A stretch of 64,000 bases of DNA, taken from positions 24,618 to 88,617 of the forward strand of contig NZ_JAANMZ010000015.1 of assembly GCF_011250555.1 (NCBI RefSeq), written 5' to 3'. Positions 35,999 through 46,430 of this stretch are shown here, in pieces. The translations under genes and the position numbers were made by a program. Numbering within the stretch: position 1 is the first letter of the stretch; the number at the start of each line of letters is the position of its first letter. A model generated the notes under the pieces. It ran no database searches, was not told the DNA's origin, and saw only the letters and a list, made by a program, of their open reading frames with translations. The stretch is from Bacillus sp. MM2020_4 (GTDB taxonomy: Bacteria; Bacillota; Bacilli; Bacillales; Cytobacillaceae).

Positions 35999-36057
35999 AT
36001 ACACAAAATTACACCCCTTACATAAGATAATTCAGTAATAGCTGGGAGGTGGATTTA

Positions 36058-36168
36058 ATGAGTGGAGCAGTAGGCGGTTTTGGAAATGGGTTTGCGTTGA
36101 TTGTGGTTTTATTTATCCTGCTTATTATCATCGGTGCAAGCTTTGTTGGTGGCGGCGGGTTTTATTAG
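36058..36168 (+). CDS. YjcZ-family sporulation peptide, 36 residues
   Basis: The ATG at 36058 follows GGGAGGTGG. The peptide starts [17 protein letters not shown], has one hydrophobic helix ([18 protein letters not shown]) and ends GGGGFY. This Gly-rich start, membrane helix and short Gly-rich tail are the signature of the YjcZ/YtrI-type small sporulation proteins, which often occur in several copies. Its exact role in the spore is not known. Confidence 0.88.
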   Translation: MSGAVGGFGNGFALIVVLFILLIIIGASFVGGGGFY

Positions 36169-36360
36169 GTAACTAATTAGTTATTTTTCAAATGATAATG
36201 GATTGGGATTGCAGCGGGCAATCCCTATTTATTTTCTAAAATATTTTTTACATATTGTTGAAATGGAAATTGTTTCTGATATTCTTAAACACCTTGCGAA
36301 AGATAATAAATTATTGTACTCTTAATCTTGTTTTTTATGAAGGGTAAAGAGAGGTACATC

Positions 36361-37695
36361 ATGGATACTAACAACAAAGGGCATTTGTGGGCATTACTAC
36401 CATTTGCCGTATTTTTGATTCTTTTTCTTGGTTCAGGAATTGTGACAGGAGATTTTTATAAATTTCCGGTTATTGTGGCGATTTCAATAGCAGCTGCCGT
36501 GGCTTTAGCCATGAACCGAAAAGTTTCATTTAATAGAAAGGTTGAAATCTTCACGAAAGGTGCCGGTGACGCAAACATCATGCTGATGGTCGTGATTTTT
36601 CTATTAGCGGGTGCCTTTTCTGAAGTGGCCAAGGGTATGGGTGCTGTCGATTCAACAGTTAATCTTGCGTTATCTGTTGTACCGCAAAACTTATTAATGG
36701 TCGGTATATTTATCATTGCTTGCTTTATTTCACTTGCAATGGGGACAAGCATGGGAACCATTGTTGCACTCGCTCCAATTGGAGTTGGAATTAGTGACCA
36801 AACAGATATTTCGCTCGCCCTATCGATGGCGGCGGTTATTGGTGGTGCGATGTTCGGGGACAATCTATCATTTATTTCGGATACCACGATTGCTGCAGTT
36901 CGGACGCAAGGAACGAAAATGAAGGATAAGTTTAAGGTGAATTTCCTCATTGTCCTGCCCGCTGCCATCATAACGTGTGTGATTCTAGGCGTTTTAACCA
37001 TTGGGGAACAAGCTAGTATTACCCAACAGTCTTTTCATTGGATCAAGATCTTGCCGTATCTATGTGTGCTAATTACTGCATTAGCGGGAATTAATGTGTT
37101 TATTGTTTTATCACTTGGGATTTTTTTTTCCGGCGCAATTGGGGTACTGGATGGCAGCTATCAGTTAATGGATGTCATACAGAAAATCGGCGATGGCATG
37201 GCTGGAATGTATGAAATCTCGTTTCTTGCCATTTTAATTGCCGGAATGGTAGAAATCATTAAACATAACGGCGGTATTGATTTCCTTCTGTACAAAGTTA
37301 CACGAAATATTAAATCAAAAAGGGGCGCTGAATTCAGTATTGCCGGTCTTATTTGTTTAACCGACCTTTCAACCGCCAATAACACTATTTCTATAATCAT
37401 TACTGGCCCGCTTGCTAAAAATATTTCCGACCAATATGAAATTGATCCGCGTAAATCAGCAAGTTTGCTTGATCTTTTCTCTTGCTGTATTCAAGGATTA
37501 ATTCCATATGGAGCGCAGCTCCTTGTTGCTGCTGGTGTCGCCAGTATTTCGCCGATTAGTATTTTACACTATTCCTACTACCCAATCTTAATTGGGCTAT
37601 GTGGGATCATCGCAATCTTGACAGGGTTTCCCCGCTTTTCATCCAAAGAAGTAAAGAGCAAGACTCTAAATATGGTTGATAATAAAATTGAATAA
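36361..37695 (+). CDS. NhaC-type Na+/H+ antiporter family transporter
   Basis: A 444-residue transporter with about 11 membrane segments. The NhaC/ion-transporter superfamily motif GGAMFGDNLSFISDTTIAAV lies near residue 175, and ICLTDLSTANNTISIII near residue 345 is the matching motif of the second inverted repeat. It resembles B. subtilis YuiF. ATG 36361 follows AGAGG; an upstream ATG at 36328 lacks one. Sodium/proton exchange is the family expectation, though amino-acid transport has been proposed for relatives. Confidence 0.85.
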   Translation: MDTNNKGHLWALLPFAVFLILFLGSGIVTGDFYKFPVIVAISIAAAVALAMNRKVSFNRKVEIFTKGAGDANIMLMVVIFLLAGAFSEVAKGMGAVDSTVNLALSVVPQNLLMVGIFIIACFISLAMGTSMGTIVALAPIGVGISDQTDISLALSMAAVIGGAMFGDNLSFISDTTIAAVRTQGTKMKDKFKVNFLIVLPAAIITCVILGVLTIGEQASITQQSFHWIKILPYLCVLITALAGINVFIVLSLGIFFSGAIGVLDGSYQLMDVIQKIGDGMAGMYEISFLAILIAGMVEIIKHNGGIDFLLYKVTRNIKSKRGAEFSIAGLICLTDLSTANNTISIIITGPLAKNISDQYEIDPRKSASLLDLFSCCIQGLIPYGAQLLVAAGVASISPISILHYSYYPILIGLCGIIAILTGFPRFSSKEVKSKTLNMVDNKIE

Positions 37696-37704
37696 CAACG
37701 ATCT

Positions 37705-37736
37705 TACCCTGACTCATTTTGATTCAGGGTATTTTC
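37705..37736 (+). terminator. Terminator after the antiporter gene
   Basis: The stem TACCCTGA/TCAGGGTA is followed by TTTTCTT. Confidence 0.8.
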
Positions 37737-37811
37737 TTATTTCAAGGAATCGTTCCATACGACTAGTGAAAAGATAAAGGAAATGGATGCAAAAGTAAGG
37801 ATGGGGAAAAA

Positions 37812-39845
37812 GTGGGTAAAATTTGGCTTATATACAAAACGGATTGGAAAAATATATTTAGTGTTCCTGCTGTTGCATTGTTAATTGGTGCTCTTATGTT
37901 ACTTCCATCCGCCTATGCATGGGTAAATATTAAGTCGATGTGGGATCCCTATAGCAATACATCAGGGATAAAAGTAGCTGTCGTCAACGAAGATACTGGC
38001 GCAGAAATTCAAGGGAAAAAAATCAATGTCGGATATGATACCGTAAAAAATCTAAAAAGGAACCATAAACTTGGCTGGGTGTTTGTAACCAAAAAGGAAG
38101 CTGTAAAAGGGGTAGAGAAAGGTACGTACTATGCCTATCTCATAATCCCTGAGGATTTTTCAAAGAAATTAACGAGTATTTTGGAAATAAACCCGAAAAA
38201 ACCGAAAATAGTATTTGGAGTCAATGAAAAAATTAACGCTGTTGCTCCGAAAATTACCAGTTCAGGTGCATCTAGCTTAACTACTCAAATAAGCCAAGCT
38301 TTTGTTAAAACAGTGGGAGATGCCCTATTCTCAGGCTTTTTTCAGGCAGGGGTTGAATTAGAGAAAGAGCTGCCTTCGATCCAAAATGTTGAAAAGCAAA
38401 TCTTTGAGCTTGAAAAGGCCCTGCCAGAAATTGAAGAAATGGGGAAAAAAGCAATTGAACTAGAGGGAAAACTACCGGAAATACGCGAAAAGGGACAAAA
38501 AGTGATGGAGCTTGAGCAAAGAATTCCTGAAATTCAGCAGGCAGGAAGCAGTATCCTAAAAGTGGAAGCAAATTTACCGCGGATAAAGGAAGCGGGAGAT
38601 AAGGTGTTGACGGTGCAAGGGAAGCTGGCAGAGTTGAACCGCGTCAATGAAATCATCTCGGATGTTATCGCAAATATGAAGGATATTGAAACGAATATTC
38701 AGCAAGGGATTGTTATAGCCAAAGAAGGGGATACAGATCAGGCAAATACATCTAAAAATCAAGAAGAATTAACACGGCTTAACGAGGAACTAGTGAATAT
38801 TCATAACCAAGTAAATCAAACACTACTTTCACTACAACAAAAAGTTGCTGAAGGAGAAGAAATTATTCATAAAGCAGGGGACTTCTTCCAAAATGAAATG
38901 CCTGTTGTTGAACGAAAAATACATATGGCAGCTGATTTTGTTCGCAATGATTTGCCTGCCCTTGAGGGGGACATTCGGAAAGCGTCTACTCTTATTCAAA
39001 CAAAGCTGCCGGAACTTGAGAAGGCAGTTCATAAAGCGGCAGATTTAGCCCGCAATGATTTGCCGGGTTTTGAAACGCAGATAAGAAATGCTGCGGATAA
39101 GATAAGGAAGTTCGAAGGTAGTGTGAATGTAAACGAATTAATCCAGTTTTTGAAGCATGATCCGCAAAAAGAGGGCGATTTTTTATCGAGTCCAGTTCTT
39201 TTGGAAACGAAGAGGATCTTTCCGATTCCAAACTATGGCTCAGCGATGTCACCGTTTTATACAATGCTGGCGCTTTGGGTGGGAGCAACCTTCTTGATTG
39301 CTTCCCTTAGGGTGGATGTTGAAAATCCAGACAATGTATACAAGGGCTATCATCTATATTTAGGAAGACTTTTAACATTTCTAACGATTGGGATCTTTCA
39401 AGGAGCGGTAGCGTCGCTAGGAGATTTGTATTTTATCCATACTTACGTTGTCGACAAACTTTGGTTTGTATTAATGTGTATTTTCATAAGTATGGTGTTT
39501 GTTATTATCACGTTTACCCTATGTTCGGTGTTTGGCAATATTGGAAAAGGATTAGCGATTATCTTTTTGGTGCTGCAAATCTCTAGTTCCGGGGCAACAT
39601 TTCCGGTCAGTACCACTTCCTCCTTTTTTCAAATGATCTATCCGTTTATGCCATTTACTTATGCAGTGAGCATGCTTCGGGAAACAGTTGGAGGGATGGT
39701 GACGGATGTTGTCGTAAAGGATGTGTTATCATTACTAGTCTTTGCTTCCGCCAGCTTTGTCTTAGCACTGCTCTTGAAAAAACCGTTAAGCAAACGGATA
39801 CAACATACGGCGGAAAGGGCAAGGTCGACGAAAATCATTCCATAA
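37812..39845 (+). CDS. YhgE/Pip-family membrane protein
   Basis: A 677-residue protein of the YhgE/Pip group, related to phage-infection protein and ESX-type export components. One N-terminal membrane helix precedes a long extracellular region, starting with AYAWVNIKSMWDPYSNTSGI and VAVVNEDTGAEIQGKKINVG (about 34-75). A helical stalk of heptad-like repeats (LEKELPSIQNVEKQI, LEGKLPEIREKGQKV and similar, about 185-440) follows. The C-terminal membrane bundle starts with MSPFYTMLALWVGATFLIAS (about 478) and has about five further helices. Start is GTG 37812 behind AAGGATGGGG. Its molecular role is unknown, though relatives are linked to phage adsorption. Confidence 0.88.
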   Translation: MGKIWLIYKTDWKNIFSVPAVALLIGALMLLPSAYAWVNIKSMWDPYSNTSGIKVAVVNEDTGAEIQGKKINVGYDTVKNLKRNHKLGWVFVTKKEAVKGVEKGTYYAYLIIPEDFSKKLTSILEINPKKPKIVFGVNEKINAVAPKITSSGASSLTTQISQAFVKTVGDALFSGFFQAGVELEKELPSIQNVEKQIFELEKALPEIEEMGKKAIELEGKLPEIREKGQKVMELEQRIPEIQQAGSSILKVEANLPRIKEAGDKVLTVQGKLAELNRVNEIISDVIANMKDIETNIQQGIVIAKEGDTDQANTSKNQEELTRLNEELVNIHNQVNQTLLSLQQKVAEGEEIIHKAGDFFQNEMPVVERKIHMAADFVRNDLPALEGDIRKASTLIQTKLPELEKAVHKAADLARNDLPGFETQIRNAADKIRKFEGSVNVNELIQFLKHDPQKEGDFLSSPVLLETKRIFPIPNYGSAMSPFYTMLALWVGATFLIASLRVDVENPDNVYKGYHLYLGRLLTFLTIGIFQGAVASLGDLYFIHTYVVDKLWFVLMCIFISMVFVIITFTLCSVFGNIGKGLAIIFLVLQISSSGATFPVSTTSSFFQMIYPFMPFTYAVSMLRETVGGMVTDVVVKDVLSLLVFASASFVLALLLKKPLSKRIQHTAERARSTKIIP

Positions 39846-39850
39846 ATAAA

Positions 39851-39874
39851 AAGGGCATCCAACGGGTGCTTTTT
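39851..39874 (+). terminator. Terminator before htpG
   Basis: The stem GCATCC/GGGTGC with an AAC loop is followed by TTTTTC. Confidence 0.65.
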
Positions 39875-39882
39875 CTATTTTC

Positions 39883-39946
39883 TTGACTAGGGGAAAATTA
39901 TATGGTATTAAATTAATGGTTAGCACTCACGTATATAGAGTGCTAA
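39883..39946 (+). promoter_or_regulatory. htpG promoter with a perfect CIRCE operator
   Basis: A SigA promoter (TTGACT at 39883-39888, 17 bp, TATTAA at 39906-39911) is followed at the expected start of transcription by a perfect CIRCE element. The arms are TTAGCACTC (39920-39928) and GAGTGCTAA (39938-39946), with a 9-bp spacer. CIRCE is the binding site of the heat-shock repressor HrcA. Confidence 0.95.
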
Positions 39947-39984
39947 AATGAAAAAGTAAATGATATGCCGAAGGAGAGGTCTTA

Positions 39985-41862
39985 ATGGAAACAAAACAAT
40001 TTAAAGCAGAATCGAAACGATTATTAGACATGATGATCAACTCCATCTATACCCATCGGGAGATTTTTTTAAGAGAGTTGTTATCAAATGCGAGTGATGC
40101 GATTGACAAGATTTACTACAAAGCATTAACAGATGATTCATTAACTTTTGACAAAGATAGTTATTTTATAAAGGTGTCAGCCGATAAAGAAAATAGAATC
40201 TTGAAAATTATCGATACCGGGATTGGGATGACCAAGGAAGATCTAGAAAATAACCTGGGGACCATTGCCAAGAGCGGCTCTTTAGCATTTAAAAGTGAGA
40301 ATGAGGTAAAAGACGGCCATGATATTATCGGTCAATTTGGAGTCGGTTTTTATTCAGCCTTTATGGTTGCGGATGAAGTCACAGTCATTAGTAAAGCATT
40401 AGGCAGTGATGAAGCATTTAAATGGGAGTCTAAAGGGGCCGATGGGTATACGCTTGTCCCGTGCGAAAAAGATGCAATCGGAACTGAGATCATTTTGAAA
40501 ATCAAAGAGAATACCGAAGATGAGAGCTATGACGAGTATTTGGAAGAATACCGCTTAAAGGGAATTGTCAAAAAGTACTCTGACTTTATTCGCTACCCAA
40601 TTAAGATGGATGTCACCGAGAGCAGGCTTAAAGAAGGCAGCGAAGATGAATACGAGGATGTTCAAGAGGAACAAACGATTAATAGCATGGTGCCAATCTG
40701 GCGGAAAAACAAGAAGGATTTGACAACAGAGGATTACGAACAATTTTATGCGGAAAAGCATTACGGGTTTGATAAGCCTATTAAACATATCCATATCAGC
40801 GTGGATGGTGCTGTAAGATATAATGCCATTTTATATATTCCTGAAAAAATTCCGTTTGACTATTACTCTCAAGAATTTGAAAAGGGGTTAGAGCTTTATT
40901 CTAATGGTGTTCTCATCATGAATAAATGCGCTGACCTACTACCGGACTATTTTAGTTTTGTAAAGGGTATGGTGGATTCTGAGGATTTATCATTAAATAT
41001 TTCAAGAGAGTTGCTGCAACATGACCGCCAATTAAAGCTAATTGCAAAAAATATTAATAAAAAAATAAAAAGTGAATTAATTAATATTTTGAAAAATGAA
41101 CGAGAAAAGTATGAAGAGTTTTATCAATCATTCGGCAGACAGCTAAAATATGGTGTTTACAGTGACTATGGCATGCATAAAGAAGAATTACAGGATTTAT
41201 TAATGTTCTATTCTTCTAAAGAAAAGAAAATGGTCACTTTGGACGAATATGTGTCGAGGATGCCGGAAGAGCAAAAATTTATTTATTATGCGACAGGTGA
41301 TTCAAACGAAAGAATCGGAAAGCTTCCGCAAACTGAACTGGTTATGGATAAAGGCTATGAAATTTTATATTTCACTGAAGAAATTGACGAGTTTGCGATT
41401 CGAATAGTCATGGCTTACAAAGAAAAAGAATTCAAATCAGTATCAAGCGGTGATTTGGGATTTGATGCCGATGTAAACAAGGAAACTGAGTCAGAAGAGA
41501 AGGAAAACAAGGAGCTCTTTGATTTTATGAAAGATATCCTAAATGGAAAAGTGAAGGATGTCAGAGTATCAAAACGCTTGAAATCACATCCTGTGTGTTT
41601 AACAACCGATGGGGCTGTTTCAATTGAAATGGAAAAGATTCTAAATGCAATGCCGAACAACCAAAATGTGAAAGCGGACAAGGTGTTAGAAATTAATGTC
41701 CATCACGAGGTTTTTGAATCCTTAAAGAATGCTTTTGAAAAAGATAACGAGAAATTAACGCTATATACAAACCTGTTATACAGCCAAGCATTGTTAATTG
41801 AAGGCTTGCCAATTGAGGATCCTGTAGAGTTTACCAATGATATTTGTAAAATTATGGTTTAA
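39985..41862 (+). CDS. htpG: HtpG, bacterial Hsp90 chaperone
   Basis: HtpG is an ATP-dependent dimeric chaperone. The 625-residue length is standard. The N-terminal GHKL ATPase shows [15 protein letters not shown] (about 29-43), [20 protein letters not shown] (about 72-91) and [14 protein letters not shown] (about 113). The middle domain has [30 protein letters not shown] precedes the ATG. The CIRCE site upstream predicts HrcA repression and heat induction; B. subtilis htpG instead belongs to an HrcA-independent class. A palindromic terminator follows. Confidence 0.97.
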   Translation: METKQFKAESKRLLDMMINSIYTHREIFLRELLSNASDAIDKIYYKALTDDSLTFDKDSYFIKVSADKENRILKIIDTGIGMTKEDLENNLGTIAKSGSLAFKSENEVKDGHDIIGQFGVGFYSAFMVADEVTVISKALGSDEAFKWESKGADGYTLVPCEKDAIGTEIILKIKENTEDESYDEYLEEYRLKGIVKKYSDFIRYPIKMDVTESRLKEGSEDEYEDVQEEQTINSMVPIWRKNKKDLTTEDYEQFYAEKHYGFDKPIKHIHISVDGAVRYNAILYIPEKIPFDYYSQEFEKGLELYSNGVLIMNKCADLLPDYFSFVKGMVDSEDLSLNISRELLQHDRQLKLIAKNINKKIKSELINILKNEREKYEEFYQSFGRQLKYGVYSDYGMHKEELQDLLMFYSSKEKKMVTLDEYVSRMPEEQKFIYYATGDSNERIGKLPQTELVMDKGYEILYFTEEIDEFAIRIVMAYKEKEFKSVSSGDLGFDADVNKETESEEKENKELFDFMKDILNGKVKDVRVSKRLKSHPVCLTTDGAVSIEMEKILNAMPNNQNVKADKVLEINVHHEVFESLKNAFEKDNEKLTLYTNLLYSQALLIEGLPIEDPVEFTNDICKIMV

Positions 41863-41868
41863 AGTAAA

Positions 41869-41895
41869 AAAGGATCTGCACTGTGCAGATCCTTT
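41869..41895. terminator. Bidirectional terminator between htpG and the MFS gene
   Basis: The perfect 12-bp stem AAAGGATCTGCA/TGCAGATCCTTT with a 3-nt loop has T and A tracts on both sides. It serves two convergent genes. Confidence 0.92.
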
Positions 41896-41901
41896 AAATA
41901 A

Positions 41902-43137
41902 TTAATGACCTATTTCGGCATCATCAACATGCTTAACGTGTTTATTGTTAATGAAAATAAAGAGAACGGAGAGTAGGACAAAACTGCCTCCGACAATGAA
42001 TGGAACAGAAGGGTTAAAAATTTCCGCTAGTTTTCCGGCCATGAATGGGGCAATAGCACCCCCGATAAAGCGGAGAAAACTATAGGCAGCTGATGCGGTT
42101 GAACGCTCAACAGGTGCTGCATTCATCACTGCGGTGGTAATCAATGTATTATTATTCCCCAGTAATGCACCTGCAGCAATAACCGCCGCAATGACTACCC
42201 ATTGGGTTGAGGTCCAAATTCCCATAGCGAAAAGAAGCAGGGCAAACAAAATTAACATTGCGCACATCGATTTAATCGTTCCAAACCGTTGCTGAAGTTT
42301 CGGAGCCATGAAAACAGAAGTAACGGCTAGCAAGATGCCCCATCCCAGGAATACGAAGCCGAGCCCATGTTCATCTAATCCCATAACAAATGGTGCATAG
42401 GCAAGCAAAGTGAAAAAGCCAATATTGTATAGGGCTGCAGTGATTCCGAAAATAAGCAATGACCGGTGTTTCAGGGCACGGAACGGGTCTAATAAAGACG
42501 TCTTTGATTGTTTACCTTTTTGTTGGACAGCCTTAGGCATTAATAAAAATAACCCGAGGAAGGCTACGACCATCAGGGCGGCAACGCCAAGGAACGGGCC
42601 CCTCCATGTCATCGCACCTAACCAGCCCCCGAGTAACGGTCCGACTGAAATGCCAAGACCAATCGCCGCTTCATATAAAATAATCGCCTTCGCAGTACCG
42701 CTTGTTGAAAGAGAGACAATGGCAGCTAATGCTGTTGCGACAAACAAAGCATTTCCTAATCCCCAACCGCCACGAAGACTGACAAGTGTCCAAATACCGT
42801 TTGATAATCCTCCAAGTGCAGAAAATACGGCAATAATCACAATTCCGGCGAGGAGTGTCCACTTAATCCCTATCCTTGATGAAATTGTACCTGTAATAAG
42901 CATCGCAACAGCCATTACTGCATTATAACTGGTGAAAAGTAATGTAACCTGACTATGGGATGCATGCAATTGTTCGGCTATTGCCGGTAAAATAGGGTCA
43001 ACAAGGCCAATCCCCATAAAGGCGATAATAGAGGCAAAAAAAACAGCCCAAATTGCCTTTGGCTGTGCTAATAAGCTACCGTTTATTTCTGGAGTAGAAT
43101 GGATCTTTGGTGGTGCTGTTGTTGGTTTTGACGACAT
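41902..43137 (-). CDS. MFS drug-type exporter next to a divergent MarR regulator
   Basis: A 411-residue major facilitator of the DHA1 (12-helix) type. It has FMGIGLVDPILPAIAEQL in helix 1, MLITGTISSRIGIKWTLLAG as motif A, and GPLLGGWLGAMTWRGPFLG as the antiporter motif C in helix 5. ATG 43137 (MSSKPTTAPPK) follows AAGGAG and is preferred over the ATG at 43143. A perfect inverted repeat in the intergenic space and a divergent marR gene suggest inducible efflux. Substrates are unknown. Confidence 0.9.
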   Translation of the reverse strand: MSSKPTTAPPKIHSTPEINGSLLAQPKAIWAVFFASIIAFMGIGLVDPILPAIAEQLHASHSQVTLLFTSYNAVMAVAMLITGTISSRIGIKWTLLAGIVIIAVFSALGGLSNGIWTLVSLRGGWGLGNALFVATALAAIVSLSTSGTAKAIILYEAAIGLGISVGPLLGGWLGAMTWRGPFLGVAALMVVAFLGLFLLMPKAVQQKGKQSKTSLLDPFRALKHRSLLIFGITAALYNIGFFTLLAYAPFVMGLDEHGLGFVFLGWGILLAVTSVFMAPKLQQRFGTIKSMCAMLILFALLLFAMGIWTSTQWVVIAAVIAAGALLGNNNTLITTAVMNAAPVERSTASAAYSFLRFIGGAIAPFMAGKLAEIFNPSVPFIVGGSFVLLSVLFIFINNKHVKHVDDAEIGH

Positions 43138-43164
43138 AAGCATTTCTCCTTTTTTACTTTTTGT

Positions 43165-43212
43165 AAAATAGTTGTATAATGAAACTATATAATTGTATTA
43201 TACAACTATTTT
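43165..43212. promoter_or_regulatory. Operator of the MarR/MFS pair: perfect 16-bp inverted repeat
   Basis: The arms AAAATAGTTGTATAAT (43165-43180) and ATTATACAACTATTTT (43197-43212) are exact inverted repeats with a 16-bp spacer. A smaller palindrome, TTGTA-TTA-TACAA (43194-43206), sits in the right half, and ATAGTT/AACTAT (43169-43189) in the left. This fits two MarR dimers. It lies just upstream of the MFS start. Confidence 0.75.
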
Positions 43213-43310
43213 CCACTACGTCAATAGTGGTTTCTTCTTGGCCACCTTTATAAGTGGAATGATTATGGTATTATAATTTAAAGAAAACGTTTAACAATGA
43301 GGTGAAAAAA

Positions 43311-43736
43311 ATGAATGATGAAGCTTTGGAAACGATTGAACTGGAACTTGCAATCTTAATAAGACGAACTACGGCCGTCAGTACTAATAAAAAGCTTTGG
43401 AATCTTGACAGGTCAGCTTATTTGCTGCTTCGCAGAATAGTGACAAAAGGGGCAGTTGGTGTAAAGACTTTGGCTGGCGAGTTCGGTTTAGATATATCCA
43501 CCATTAGCAGACAAACAGCCGCTTTAGAGCATAAGGGTTTTTTAACCAGAATCCCGGATCCGTTAGATGGAAGGGCTTATTCTTTTCAAATAACGGAACA
43601 AGGAACGAAGGAATTAAACGATCATAAACAGGCTCGTTTGGAGAGAATAGCGGAACTTTTAGGTGATTGGCCAGAAGAAGAAAGGGAAATATTCGGTCAA
43701 CTTTTAAAAAAATTTAATCTGGCTTTTCGGGTGTAA
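43311..43736 (+). CDS. MarR-family transcriptional regulator
   Basis: A 141-residue winged-helix regulator. The recognition region is VGVKTLAGEFGLDISTISRQTAALEHKGF, and the wing contains RIPDPLDGRAYSFQITEQG, the classic MarR D-x-R-D/G-R pattern. ATG 43311 follows GAGGTG. It is divergent from the MFS exporter with a perfect inverted repeat between them, so it probably represses the exporter until a ligand binds. The gene is convergent with the P450 gene. Confidence 0.9.
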   Translation: MNDEALETIELELAILIRRTTAVSTNKKLWNLDRSAYLLLRRIVTKGAVGVKTLAGEFGLDISTISRQTAALEHKGFLTRIPDPLDGRAYSFQITEQGTKELNDHKQARLERIAELLGDWPEEEREIFGQLLKKFNLAFRV

Positions 43737-43762
43737 ACATTTTTCACGGTTTAAAAAAGAAA

Positions 43763-43796
43763 TGCCCAAAGCTTGTAAAGAACCGAATTTTGGGCA
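43763..43796. terminator. Terminator between marR and the P450 gene
   Basis: The stem TGCCCAAA/TTTGGGCA has a T-rich tract on the minus-strand side, so it mainly ends the P450 transcript. Confidence 0.75.
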
Positions 43797-43809
43797 CCAC
43801 ATTTATTGA

Positions 43810-46236
43810 TTATTGTACCTGTAATGGAGATAAAAGCTCGATAAATCTTTCAAATGAAAGCTCACAAGCCGGGTATTTTTCTAATAAATCAAGCATCGAA
43901 ATATTTTTTTTGACCACATTTAACTCATATTCCTGTTCATTGAGTAGCATTTCTAATTCTTGTTTATGCGGTGGACAGACAGTAATTTCCACAAGTTCGT
44001 GAAGCTGCGATTGTGTGACAGTTTCCTGTAGGTTTACACTAAACTTTAGTAAATCCCATGTACGGACAGGAAAATTCAGTGGTAGATGGGTGATTGCTTC
44101 ACGGTCCCCGCTAATAATTAGTTGTTTATTTTGCTCTAATGCAAAGCGTTTTAATACACGTTCTACTAACTCTGATGAATTCTGCGCCAGTACTGCGGGT
44201 ATAACAGCCTTAGAAGAAACCACGGCTACTGAGGCTGTCTCCTGCTCCCCTGTTACGAATTGAACCGTTAAGGATTTGCCAGTATGATTAGCGAGATCAT
44301 CGACTTCTATACCGAAAGCATGAAATACCTTGGGCCATAAAAGGTCATGCCAGTTCTCAAACTGCTTCTCAAAGTCACTGCTTGCATCACCTTGTCCTTT
44401 TTGTACCAAGCGGGTAGCCCCTTTTTCAGTCAGTTTTTCATCAATGAAATTAGGAATGCTTTGGTAGGTACTTGCCCAATTCGTATCACCGCAGCCAAAA
44501 ACAGCGTACTTTACTCCAGTAAGGACTTCTGAATCTTCCTCTTTTAACCACTTTACAAATTTACGGGCATTTTTTGTCGCATTTCCATTATAGGATGCCG
44601 TAATAATGAAAACTGCTCCATCTTTTGGCAGCCTGCCCACATATTCATCAAGTGGTGCCACTTCACACTGGAAACCCTTGAATCGAGCTATCAAGGTAAT
44701 ATCCCTGGCAATCCCCTCGGCAGTTCCCATATTTGATCCATATAACACAAGAAGTGGTGTGTTATGGGCATGTACGATTGTTTGATTCATTTGTATTGAT
44801 TGTATTCCGTGCAAATCTTTCGCAGTGTTACTTTCATCCTGCGTTAATGGAACAGAGGAATGGGATTCACGCGGACGAACTTGCATCGTTAGTTTTTCTG
44901 GTTTAAATGTCAGGGTTTCTTTTATCTTAAGTTGGTAATTTGTATGATCGACCAATTCAAAATGTTTTAAAATCATTCCGAGTAAAAGTGTTGCCTCGTG
45001 CATGGCGAACTGCTGCCCGATACAGGCACGCTGGCCATTGCCGAATGGTTTGTAGGCATGATGTGGTACTTTTTTGGGATCCTCAAATCTTTCAGGTTTA
45101 AATTCTTCTACATCATCACCCCATGCATTCGGATCACGGTGCAATTTGGGGAGCAGAATATTGACAACATCTCTTCTTTTAAGTGGATATTTCCCCGCTA
45201 ATACGGTGTCCTCCTTGGCGTACAAGGAGAAGAGTGGCGCAGTTGGCCAAAGTCTTAGAGATTCATTTAGGATCATCCGGACGTATTTTAATTGGCGCAC
45301 CTGCTGGTAAGTTGGAATCGGCCCTGTGAGGACACGGTCAACTTCCTCGTAAGCCTTTGTTAATTTCTTAGGGTGCTTCATAAGAAAATATAGTGCGAAT
45401 GAAAGTAATCCACTTGTTGTCTCATGTCCGGCAATCAAAAAGGTAATAATTTGATAGCGGATATTTTCATCACTTAACTTTTCACCGGTTACTGGATCTG
45501 CACAATCAAGCATCCGGGAAAGAAGATCCTCGCCGTCATGGTCATCACTTGATTTTCGTTCTTCAATGATGCGGTCGACGAGGGAAAACATGTATTGAAT
45601 ATCCCGATTAAACTGGCGTTTTTTCTTCACCATCAGTTTATCTTGAACCCCAAGGCGATTACTTTGGTTCATGGCCTCATCTAGGGCACGCCCCATAGAT
45701 TTAATAAAACGATGGGGTTTTTCCCGGTAAAAACTGTTAAAGCGATAATTGAAGCCGCATAATCCTATTGTATCTAACGTAAGTCTCGTCATATCCTCCG
45801 GGACATCAATACTTTCGTCAGAGTTTAACCGTGACCATTTTTGGATGAGCTGAAGGGCGATGTCAACCATCATCGAATGATACCCTTTCATGGCACTTTG
45901 GCTAAAGCTGGGCAGAAGGATATTATGAGCTTTTTGCCAATTGTCTTCTTTCGTCCAGCTTGTAAACAGACCATCCCCGGAGAAAGAGCGAACTTTCTGT
46001 AAAGGGGCGTTGACCAGTTTATCAAATCGGGATTCATCGGATGCATCTTCTACTAATTCTGCTGAGGAAATAAAAATTCCAGTACCAGTAGGGAATTTAA
46101 GTTTAAAAATGGGTCCATATTCATAGGCAAGTTTCATGATCGACTGTGATGGTTGTTCTAGGTCTAGTTGTGGAAGATTGCCAAGCGGGCCATATGTTTT
46201 TGGTTGTGGTATGGAATCAATGGCTGTGGTCAACAT
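43810..46236 (-). CDS. CYP102-type P450 fused to an FMN domain, reductase C-terminus lost
   Basis: The 808-residue protein closely resembles P450 BM3 (CYP102A1) over two domains. The P450 haem domain (about 1-460) has [20 protein letters not shown] as the I helix and the haem Cys motif [12 protein letters not shown] (near 400). The FMN/flavodoxin domain (about 490-640) has [18 protein letters not shown] and [15 protein letters not shown]3 then has about 390 more residues of FAD/NADPH reductase. Here only part of the connecting domain remains ([28 protein letters not shown]). About 35-40 residues are missing before VIPAVLAQN, and the protein stops at ELLSPLQVQ where BM3 continues with its FAD-binding RYYSISSSP. 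No reductase remnant lies beyond. It cannot take electrons from NADPH in the usual way: either an inactivated gene or one fed by another reductase. AAGGAAGG precedes the ATG. Confidence 0.9.
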   Translation of the reverse strand: MLTTAIDSIPQPKTYGPLGNLPQLDLEQPSQSIMKLAYEYGPIFKLKFPTGTGIFISSAELVEDASDESRFDKLVNAPLQKVRSFSGDGLFTSWTKEDNWQKAHNILLPSFSQSAMKGYHSMMVDIALQLIQKWSRLNSDESIDVPEDMTRLTLDTIGLCGFNYRFNSFYREKPHRFIKSMGRALDEAMNQSNRLGVQDKLMVKKKRQFNRDIQYMFSLVDRIIEERKSSDDHDGEDLLSRMLDCADPVTGEKLSDENIRYQIITFLIAGHETTSGLLSFALYFLMKHPKKLTKAYEEVDRVLTGPIPTYQQVRQLKYVRMILNESLRLWPTAPLFSLYAKEDTVLAGKYPLKRRDVVNILLPKLHRDPNAWGDDVEEFKPERFEDPKKVPHHAYKPFGNGQRACIGQQFAMHEATLLLGMILKHFELVDHTNYQLKIKETLTFKPEKLTMQVRPRESHSSVPLTQDESNTAKDLHGIQSIQMNQTIVHAHNTPLLVLYGSNMGTAEGIARDITLIARFKGFQCEVAPLDEYVGRLPKDGAVFIITASYNGNATKNARKFVKWLKEEDSEVLTGVKYAVFGCGDTNWASTYQSIPNFIDEKLTEKGATRLVQKGQGDASSDFEKQFENWHDLLWPKVFHAFGIEVDDLANHTGKSLTVQFVTGEQETASVAVVSSKAVIPAVLAQNSSELVERVLKRFALEQNKQLIISGDREAITHLPLNFPVRTWDLLKFSVNLQETVTQSQLHELVEITVCPPHKQELEMLLNEQEYELNVVKKNISMLDLLEKYPACELSFERFIELLSPLQVQ

Positions 46237-46430
46237 GTAATGATTAATCCTTCCTTTCGTAACCTAATCCTTAAGTTTTTAAAATTTACAATATTGAAAT
46301 AATATTTGTAAATGATTATAACACGGATATAGTATTAATATAAGATAGTGGAGAATTAAAAGATTAGACAAAGTTCAACAATTTATTCATATTCGACAAC
46401 ATTAGACAGGACTAAAACCATGGAATTGTG

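Noticed and set aside
36456..37001. Long open frame (181 codons) opposite the NhaC-type gene
   Set aside because: Antisense shadow of a conserved membrane gene; no start signal.
42410..42928. Long open frame (172 codons) opposite the MFS exporter
   Set aside because: It lies wholly antisense to a clear MFS gene, has no ribosome binding site and low-complexity Pro/Ala content typical of a shadow frame.
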